DNA of 64,000 nucleotides. It comes from Bombardia bombarda. Its lineage: Eukaryota > Ascomycota > Sordariomycetes > Sordariales > Lasiosphaeriaceae. The stretch covers positions 9,571,001-9,635,000 of the forward strand of contig JAULSR010000001.1 in NCBI GenBank assembly GCA_030512295.1. Reading direction: 5' to 3'. Position numbers and translations under genes: made by a program. Positions 56,714 through 64,000 of the stretch are shown here, piece after piece. Each line of letters opens with the position of its first letter. Position 1 is the stretch's first letter. Under the pieces are notes generated by a model. That model was given only the letters and a program-made list of their open reading frames with translations. It made no database searches and was not told the DNA's origin.

Positions 56714-59666
56714 ATGGGCCTTTTGAGCTTTTTCTCCAAGAGGTCGAACAACAAGGGCAGCAAGACAAACGGCACCTCGTTGAAATCCCACGAGTACAGC
56801 TCGTCAACTGATGAAGTTCGACCCACCCAAGGTGAGAAGATTTTGGCACGGCGTTCACTCGGCAACGCTCATAGACTTACACCATCAGGGACATCCCTGT
56901 CAACGCCAGTGGCCCCAGCTCCCTAGAGCCCCTATCTAGGCCACGCCAAAAGTTCAGCCAGACCCAGCTGTCGTTAGATACCACCTCGGGAAGCGACGAT
57001 GCTCCAGCACCGGCACCCGCAGTTCCCCGATACCGGGATGAAACCGCAGAGAGGCCAAGGACAGCGCCCAATGGAACCCAGTCCAGCACTATATGGGTCA
57101 ATGCCGGCCCGAGGTTGAGGAAGACGATCCCGAGGGGGCCCCCTCCCGTCTCATTCCGCATGCTAAAGGGTGGTTCGGTAGCTTCGGAAACACGCCCCGG
57201 TTCGCGTGGTACAGAAAGCACGACTACAGACTTACCAAGGGTGGTTCATGTTCACTCGAGGAGTAACTCTATGCGCAGCGATAGTGGCGGGAAGGGATTC
57301 AAGGATATTCTGGATGCTCAGTCCGAGATTAACCCAGCCGACTTCAAAACAAGAGTCAAAGCAGCCGGCGCCAGAGACTACGGCGAGGACGTTGCAGAAA
57401 GAAATATTGGCGAGAATGGTTTTCAACTTGAGTCACCTCAAGTACAGGCTTTCTACGCTCAGTACTCGACTCTTCCCCGGTCAGGTGGGAGCGGTAACTT
57501 GCCGATTCAACGCGCATTGAAGACCAGTGCATCTGCAACAGGAGTGCGGACGATAGCACTAAACTCTTCACCCCCGTTCTCGTTCCCTAAGAAACCAGCT
57601 CCTTACGACCCCTATCCGATACCAGCTGCGTTGAACCGACCGAAGCGCCGGCAATCACTGAGCACATATATGCCAGCTGGCTCGGACAAGGGAGGAGGCA
57701 GCTCCCCTGATGATGATGACTCCAGCGTATATCAGAATGGTGGTTCTCCAGATGCCGAGCCAAAAGCACCCGCCCCGGAAATCAGGAAGACGACTATTCG
57801 TCCTTCATCACCGAGGCCGGTCATCGCTCCGCCAGTTATTCTCGTACCGCCCATGATGTCCCACGATCAACCAACACGCTCCTCAAAATTTCCTCGTGAT
57901 TCTGTTCTGGTAGCTAAGCAAAGAGCTGGAACACCATTGTCAGATAAAGCCACCACCGACACCCCCTTGGCTGAAAGAACCTTTTCTTTCCAATCTTCTC
58001 GCCATTCGCAGCGTGGGTCAGTTACCAGTTCTGCAATTGGTTCCCCCCGCAAGCGTCACAGTCTTCACACCCTCCAATCCTCCATCTCGTCGTCCATCGC
58101 AAGTCGCGAGACTATTATCGATGCTACCCCTTTGACTTATCCACGCGGCAAGCCACGCCGAATAACTGTGCAGCATGCGGTAGATGAGGCACCCGCAGAG
58201 TCTCCGACGAAGACAACTGCTGTGTATTTGAGAGGTGCTTTTTCGCAAGCAAATCTTGCGAACCTTGTGCCATCGCCTTGTCAGTCCTTTTATTTTTGCT
58301 TCGTGGCTTCTCTAAAACGCTCAACAGCTGCTGACTAACGTACTTCTCTCTTACAGTTATCAAGGCACTTTCTACTTCGAGTGAGGTACATAAATCATCA
58401 CTAGAAAAGCAACGTGGGGCTAAAAGTCTCACCCTGACCTCTATCCAAGCGATAAACAGCGCAGTCGAGATTCCAGAAAACTCTCCCACAGGAACACACA
58501 GTCTGCGTGCTTGGTCAACCTCATCCGCCACAGTCACAACCTCCGACGCCAGTTCTAACTCGTTCCAACGCCCCCAGTCGAATCACACCGCTAACACCTC
58601 TGTCGATCTGAGCAACGCCTCCCCTTCGCTCAAGGCATCTTACCACGGCTCGCAAGACAGCGGCAAAGCGGTGTACACCAACACACCCAAGTCTTGCAAG
58701 TCTAGCAGCTTCAACATGGACGACTATCTGTCCTCGGACGATGACTCCTTTACGGCATCACCGCGTCCCAACGGAGGTAGCGAAGAAGGACTGCTGTTCA
58801 GCGATAACGGCTACGGCGCCCACGGCCTCCAGCTGCCGGGGCTGTTCGACTCACTCACCCCAGCCAGCAGGCCCGTGTCGCAGGACTTGCTACAGCGCTG
58901 CCGCTCCAGTCCAACTTTATCACCCGGCAGAGGGCGGTCAATCACCTACAATGGTGATTCATTCGGCAGGGCCGCCGGCCGCCGACTCGCCACGGATTTC
59001 GATAATTGCTGCTCTGACACGGGCTGTGAAGAAGGCGGCGATGATGAGTACGATAATGACGATGAAGACAGCCTGTACGACATCCCTGACGGACGTCGGC
59101 ACCATTACCGGCGGTACTACGAAGAAGACGGTGTTGTCAATAAATCGACGTCATCACCACTGTTGCGTGGGGCGGTAGGAGCAACTCCGCGGAACACTAG
59201 GAGCCTATCAGCATTGCAGATGTCTTTGAATAGCATCAACTACGCGTCGTTATGGCGACCGAGCGTGAGCTACGCGGATGAAGTTATTGAGGAGGAGCGC
59301 GAGGGCAAGGTGGATGTCGCAGCGGCGGTGAAGTTGAGGAAGGAGGTCAAGGCGAGGAAGAGGGCGGCGGCTGCGGTGTCCGCGGCAGAGGGGAGGAAAA
59401 GGGGTGATGGGGCTAGGTTGGCGCATGATGATACGAAAATAAAGGGGGGAGAAGGTCAACAGGGGCATAACGGGATGGTGGCGGCGGTGGGAATGGAAAA
59501 GGGAACGGAAACGGATGATACCCAGGGACTACCGGGGATACAGGCATCGGGGCTGGGTTTGGGTTTACAATTGGATGGCGGTGAGGGTCGGGGACAGGGA
59601 AAAGAAGGACAGAGGGAAAGTGGCGTGGAGGAGTCTGTGGCCGCTAATTGTGCTATTGCGGTATGA
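56714..59666 (+). CDS. 926-aa largely disordered protein of unknown function
   Basis: Three exons fit: 56714-56831, 56927-58279 and 58357-59666. The first acceptor (CCCTAG, ending 56926) is chosen because the nearer CATCAG at 56888 would give the wrong frame after the GTGAGA donor; this junction is the least certain. The protein starts MGLLSFFSKRS and is almost wholly Ser/Pro/Thr/Arg-rich. Short conserved-looking blocks include GFKDILDAQSEINPADFKTR, RPKRRQSLSTYMPAGSD, NMDDYLSSDDDSFTASPR and SLNSINYASLWRPSVSYADE. A basic-acidic helical stretch near the C-terminus (AAVKLRKEVKARKRAAAAV) may form a coiled coil. Many RxxS-like sites suggest regulation by phosphorylation. No domain is recognised and no function is proposed. 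Confidence 0.75.
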
Positions 59667-60493
59667 TTGAAAAACGGCCAGGACAGGACAGCCCCTTTTA
59701 TTTGACTCTATGCCCTGACCCCTATTTTACACCCCTGTGCCCATTATTTAGTTGTTATCTTCCTTTTTTCTTAGAATAGGTAGGCATTGGATAACGGCAG
59801 TGGCGGAAAACGAAGGTTCATAATCATAGGAACGACGAGGTTGGTTGGTCGGTCTGGCTGGGTTGGGTTGGGAATTGCTAGCATCATTTAGCGGGGCGTG
59901 TATTCCTCTTGTTTTGGTTTTGGTTTTGGTTTTGGTTTTGCATGTAATACAACTGGTAATTGTGATGTGATTGGGTTTAATTGGTACTTATGCTGTTTGG
60001 GTAAATAGAAGGACGGTGGGAGATAGGATAAATGGGCTAACAGGCGGATAGGCGGTTAAGGGAATCAACGGAGACAGACGTCTATATCTTTTTGCATTTG
60101 ACCCTTTACCTTCGTGATTGATGTTTACTGTACTATATAGACTTGTATTGTACTTAATGGACAGTGATGAATGAGCTTGTGCGAGGCTACTTTTAATGCT
60201 ATTGGCTTTGTTTTGTTGTTGTTACTGCTGCTGTTTATGGAGAGACGTTGGTGTCGGTTGGTTGTAGTTGGCGATATATTCATCCATGCACACAAAGAGA
60301 AATGTATCATTCCTCCGATAACGATCCTTCTCTACCCAAGTAATGAATGCGTTTCATTTTCCTCTATAATATCAGGCTCTAAGACGTACGATCTCCTCCC
60401 CGTAAGCCGCAGCCATCACTCAACGAAGTAATAAACAATAAACATACTCTAGAAACATCCAACTACCTCCCCTATTCTACCTTCACCTACCCC
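59667..60493. other. intergenic region between convergent genes
   Basis: 3' flanks of the 926-aa gene and the ubiquitin hydrolase gene. A (GTTTTG)5 hexamer tract lies at about 59911-59940. No gene is seen. Confidence 0.6.
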
Positions 60494-61228
60494 CTAATCA
60501 TCCAAGCTCCCCGCCAACGCCACACAGCTAAACCTCAAATCCCCTCCCACCTCCCTCTCCAAAAACCGTCCCGGCCCCAGCGCCAACGCCCGCTCACTCA
60601 ACACGTCCTCGCCCTCCCCCAACACGCCCCTCTCCAACGGCCCCTTGCGACTCCCATCCATCTCCCACAACCGCCCGTCCTCCGTCTTGACAAAACAGAC
60701 ATAATGCAAATCCACATCATCCTCCGCCGCCGGCGCCGCCGTATCCCCCTGGCTCGCCGCCTTCTCATGCGCGCTCGCCAGCGCCGGGTCCGTCTCCAGC
60801 AACTCACTCCGCTCCTCCACCCCCAGCGGCACCGCCCTCTCAATCAGCTTCTCCAAGTCACTGCCCCCTTGCACGAAACCGCGCGCAGGGCCGTTGGACA
60901 CGGCGTGCAGCAGGCCCATCAGCCCGCACGCGTTGCGGATCGTCTGCTTGAACCAGAGCACGGGCTCGGAGGGGCCGGAGCCGGTGTAGGCGGGCAGGGT
61001 GGCGTCTTCGGCGAGGCGGTAGGACTCGTAGGTGGGCGAGACGGGGAAGACGAGGAGCAGGGCGAGCGCGGGGCGGGGGATGAAGGCGAGGAGCTCGGGC
61101 GAGGTGAGGCTGTAGACGTCGTGCAGGGCGAGCGCGGGCGACATGCCGAGGTTGCGGAGGAGGGAGGTCATGAGGGTCGGGTTGGCCTCGAGGGGGATGA
61201 AGGCGGGGCGGGGGGGTGCGGCGGCCAT
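60494..61228 (-). CDS. YUH1: ubiquitin carboxyl-terminal hydrolase, UCH (Yuh1) family
   Basis: The cysteine protease removes small adducts from the ubiquitin C-terminus and helps keep free ubiquitin available. One exon encodes 244 aa, the usual length for single-domain UCH enzymes. It starts MAAAPPRPAFIPLEANPTLM. Catalytic features are visible: the oxyanion Gln and nucleophile Cys in WFKQTIRNACGLMGLLHAVS, the catalytic His in DLHYVCFVK, and the Asp in LWEMDGSRKGP. The ATG at 61228 is preferred over a longer upstream extension because the family alignment begins at FIPLEANP. The crossover-loop region (AASQGDTAAPAAEDD) is low in conservation, as expected. The C-terminal FSCVALAG is also typical. 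Confidence 0.95.
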   Translation of the reverse strand: MAAAPPRPAFIPLEANPTLMTSLLRNLGMSPALALHDVYSLTSPELLAFIPRPALALLLVFPVSPTYESYRLAEDATLPAYTGSGPSEPVLWFKQTIRNACGLMGLLHAVSNGPARGFVQGGSDLEKLIERAVPLGVEERSELLETDPALASAHEKAASQGDTAAPAAEDDVDLHYVCFVKTEDGRLWEMDGSRKGPLERGVLGEGEDVLSERALALGPGRFLEREVGGDLRFSCVALAGSLDD

Positions 61229-62357
61229 TTTTTTTTTTGGTTTGTTTTTCTGTTTCGGGGATGATGTTTGGTAGGTGTATTGCCTTGGTCGCCAGGTGGG
61301 TCTATGTATGTGTGTCTTGTGGTTGTAGGAACTTGAAGTAGATGAGCCAAGCAAAGTCACGCACGAATGAATGCTCTTGTCAAGGTTATCCCGTCTTGTC
61401 GATAAACCTGGCCGGCCTTTTAGTCTCGGCCGATCCCTTGACAAACAACAATATTTAGGGCGCAAATGTTTGTGTTTTAGCCAAATGGGACAAACTTGTT
61501 TCCAGCTGCGAGCGTGGTCTCGAAAGCTGCCTAGGTCCTGTAGGAAAAGTTGTACGTCGCAACGTGTGCAGAATTAGGGGATGAGATGAGGTTGTACGCG
61601 CGGAGAACCTTGAAGACTACCGGCCAGGTGCGTCACCACATGTTGCCTGAGCTGATGATCTCATCAGGGGTCCTCGAGGGGTCCTCAGAAAAGGAGGGGC
61701 AGAGGAATTGTTAGGGACAGTGCGTTACGGAAATACACACACTGTGTACCCCACCCTCGTCGCTGAGCCTCAAGTCGCAAGAATGCGCAGGAATATTATG
61801 ATTTGTTGAGTTTGAATGAGATTTAATTGACATTGTCCATGTTCAAGTTGTTATCCTTTTAGTTCAATGTAAATATGATCCCGTACTTGATGAAATTGTA
61901 GCTAACGCATATAAAGCGAACAAGCCGCTCAAAGAGTCAACAGGCACCTCATGCTCAAGCACATATTTGAACAACTTCACTACACATCCCAGAATTATGT
62001 GTTCAAGCCTATTTTCCAAAATTAGAGAGTGAGATTTCATGTCAGATTGTTGCATATCTACCTAGGCGATTACCATTCCTCATCTTCCCTCATCCAGCTA
62101 AAGTATGTCTAGTTCTTTCTTAAAAATCTTTCGTTGCTATAAAGGCTAAGTTACTCCTTCACTGCCTCTCTCACGTTCTATGTATATATGTATATAAATG
62201 CACAAGCTAGCCCCTTGGCCATCTTGTTACATCCCAATCATGTAAAACCTAGTATTTCCCCATGTATATTTACAGTTATATTTACAGCCCATCCCCAACC
62301 TGATGAAGGCGAGGAGTCTTATTTCCAATATCATCAACACTCTCAATACACTACTGT
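61229..62357. other. intergenic region between UCH and SUV3
   Basis: The spacer lies between the UCH promoter and the SUV3 3' end, both on the minus strand. No gene is seen. The half next to SUV3 is A/T-rich. Confidence 0.6.
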
Positions 62358-64000
62358 CTACGCATTCGTCTCACTAGGCTTTACATCATCCCGCGCCGGC
62401 GGTGGCGGAGGCATAACCCCACCACTTTGTCCCTTTTCCCCTTCCTTTTGCCCATCCAACACCCCCGTCTTAACCTCCTCAACATCCCCCCACATCGACT
62501 CCCTATCGCTTTCGGCAGTCCACACCCCCGCACCCCCCTGCGGCGCCTCCTCCTCCTCCAGCAAATCCGAAATATTCAACTTCTCCTCCTTCCTCAGCCG
62601 CCTCGACGCCATCTCTCTGAGCTGCTTGCGCCTTCTCGCGTCCGCGTCGGGGGCGAAATCAAGGTGCTCGAGATAATCCTGGATCTTCTCCTCCACCAGC
62701 TCCTTGATGTGGAACGCCAGGTGCTGGCTACGGAAGACGCCCACGTAGCGGTAGCTCAACCAGAGGTACAGCGTGATGGCCTTGTGGCAGGCCTCGAGCC
62801 GCGACAGGTAATTCTCGCCCGAGATCCGGGTGGTGGCGCGGTCAATGTCGACGATATCAAGGTCGATCTCGGGTACGTCGAGGATGTGCCCGCTCGACTG
62901 ATCGGCGATGCAGCGCGCAAAGCCCCGGTACGCATTCATCAGTAGCGGGTCGTGGACCGCCACGGGCGCCGTCAAAAAGATGCACCGGTCGTAGACGCTC
63001 ATTTGGATGTCCTTGAGCGACTCGGAGATTTCGAGGAACTCGGTGAAGCTGTTGACGGAGAAGAGCCCCGAGACCCGAGACATCTCGCGGAGCCTCGCCA
63101 TGATGAAGCTCATGGGCGATTTCGAGGGGAAGTACGAGGCGAATCGCTCAATAATGTGTGCTGGTGGTTTTGTGCCAGCAGCTTTGATAGGGGGCATGTG
63201 TTCTTGTTCAAAGGCACTTTGGATGGTGCGAAGATCAGCTGCGTCCAGCGTCGTGACAAGGCCGGGTTTTGACACATCTTTTTTAGAGACGGTGGAATCG
63301 TTGCCAACGGCCGCCGCATCGGAACCTTCCTTTGGCGTCGTCATGGCCTGGAGGGCAGTTCGGAATCTCCCAGCACGGCCACCGATCTGCTTCATTTCGT
63401 GCATGTGTAGTGTGCGAGTGGTCATGCCGTCGTACTTTGTGCTAGCCTCAAAGATGACGCGCTTGATCTCGAGATTGAGACCCATGCCAATGGCATCACT
63501 AGCGACGAGGAAATCGTAGTCGTTGTCGGGGTCGTTGAAAAGAGCAGCTTGCTGTGCTCTTGTCTCGGGTGGCAACGAGCCGTAGACGATGGCACATCTG
63601 CGGCCTGTCGCGGATTCTATACCGGCCTTGAGCTTGTGCAGACCGACTCTTGAGAAGGCGACGACAGCGTCCCCCTTCTCCAGGAGCGAGAACTTGCCCT
63701 TCAGGCTCTCGCCCATGGTCTTGAGCTCGTTGAGACGCTTGTACCTGTGCACGACGCATTTGTCGCCTATCCTGGTGCACAATGCCTCGATGAGCTCGAC
63801 CGTCCTCTCTTCTCCGCAGAGGTGCAGCTCCTTGGCCTGGATGCCGAGGAAGGCCTGTGTCCAGGCCCAGCCGCGGCTGTCGTCGGCTATCATCTGGATC
63901 TCGTCGATGACTGCGACGTCGACTCTGCGGTTCAGCGGCGCCATCTCGACGGTGCAAGCTGAAAAAAAGGTCTCGGCACCCTCAGGGATGCGCTGCTCCT
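62358..64000 (-). CDS. SUV3: mitochondrial ATP-dependent RNA helicase SUV3 (5' part outside window)
   Basis: Suv3 unwinds RNA for the mitochondrial degradosome. Only the C-terminal 546 codons are present; the frame is open to the window edge and the start lies beyond 64000. The first residues seen include SACTVEM, then motif II as DEIQ in VAVIDEIQMIADDSRGWAW, which is characteristic of this helicase group. The C-terminal RecA domain follows (VVAFSRVGLHKLKAGIE, VASDAIGMGLNLEIKRVIFE, motif VI QIGGRAGR). A linker rich in Ser/Lys/Thr precedes the helical Suv3 C-terminal domain (SPMSFIMARLREMSRVSGLF, YLSRLEACHKAITLYLWLS). The extreme C-terminus is charged and Pro-rich. Mitochondrial targeting cannot be seen because the N-terminus is missing. 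Confidence 0.95.
   Translation of the reverse strand, partial: EQRIPEGAETFFSACTVEMAPLNRRVDVAVIDEIQMIADDSRGWAWTQAFLGIQAKELHLCGEERTVELIEALCTRIGDKCVVHRYKRLNELKTMGESLKGKFSLLEKGDAVVAFSRVGLHKLKAGIESATGRRCAIVYGSLPPETRAQQAALFNDPDNDYDFLVASDAIGMGLNLEIKRVIFEASTKYDGMTTRTLHMHEMKQIGGRAGRFRTALQAMTTPKEGSDAAAVGNDSTVSKKDVSKPGLVTTLDAADLRTIQSAFEQEHMPPIKAAGTKPPAHIIERFASYFPSKSPMSFIMARLREMSRVSGLFSVNSFTEFLEISESLKDIQMSVYDRCIFLTAPVAVHDPLLMNAYRGFARCIADQSSGHILDVPEIDLDIVDIDRATTRISGENYLSRLEACHKAITLYLWLSYRYVGVFRSQHLAFHIKELVEEKIQDYLEHLDFAPDADARRRKQLREMASRRLRKEEKLNISDLLEEEEAPQGGAGVWTAESDRESMWGDVEEVKTGVLDGQKEGEKGQSGGVMPPPPPARDDVKPSETNA

Noticed and set aside
56832..56888. Intron of the 926-aa gene ending at CATCAG 56888
   Set aside because: It looks like a good acceptor, but joined to the GTGAGA donor it shifts the frame and hits a stop at 56924-56926; CCCTAG at 56926 keeps the long frame.
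1..64000. CRISPR arrays, bacterial operons or a secondary-metabolite cluster
   Set aside because: No regularly spaced direct repeats, the genes have spliceosomal introns, and no synthase or tailoring genes are present.

Overview
The window looks like nuclear DNA of a filamentous ascomycete, most likely a Sordariomycete. The evidence is short GT-AG introns (about 55-180 bp) with CTAAC-type branch sites, GC-rich third codon positions, a fused CPSase/ATCase pyrimidine gene, a fungal Dicer-like gene, and DNA carrying the CpA-to-TpA signature of repeat-induced point mutation (RIP). The species cannot be named from the sequence.

Layout. 1-8143: a cyclin gene (1639-2814) and threonine synthase (4583-6591), with low-complexity spacers. 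8144-19726: one 11.6 kb insertion. It is a minus-strand Ty1/copia element with 252-bp LTRs and ACGGC target-site duplications. Its interior is heavily RIP-mutated and AT-rich, and a young Ty3/gypsy chromovirus (12182-17919, identical 213-bp LTRs, ATTAT duplications) sits nested inside it. 20001-27009: the large fused pyrimidine gene (minus strand). 30586-34439: a YVC1/TRP-type cation channel. 35611-36677: one doubtful and one well-supported small gene. 39110-41626: a 788-aa protein of unknown function. 42209-43354: TAP42. 44192-45106: pyridoxamine-phosphate oxidase. 45591-50519: Dicer-like protein, DCL1 type. 50520-56713: a gene-poor stretch with a tRNA-like sequence and a solo LTR of the same copia family. 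56714-59666: a 926-aa disordered protein of unknown function. 60494-61228: ubiquitin C-terminal hydrolase. 62358-64000: mitochondrial RNA helicase SUV3, whose 5' part lies outside the window.

The host genes are mostly single-copy housekeeping genes (amino-acid, pyrimidine and vitamin B6 metabolism, TOR/PP2A signalling, RNA silencing, deubiquitination, mitochondrial RNA turnover). They do not form an obvious cluster or shared pathway. Two genome-defence themes meet here: DCL1 (RNA silencing) and RIP, whose effects mark the copia element.

The most informative part is the nested retroelement. The inner chromovirus carries a textbook -1 frameshift signal at its gag-pol overlap (GGGAAAC in frame, 8-nt spacer, 9-bp stem). 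It also has a primer site complementary to a segment of its own LTR, as expected for Tf1-type self-priming. It has a C-terminal chromodomain, which fits its landing in RIP-mutated and presumably heterochromatic DNA. One RIP-context nonsense codon interrupts its reverse transcriptase. Exon boundaries given below were placed by eye from splice signals and reading frame.
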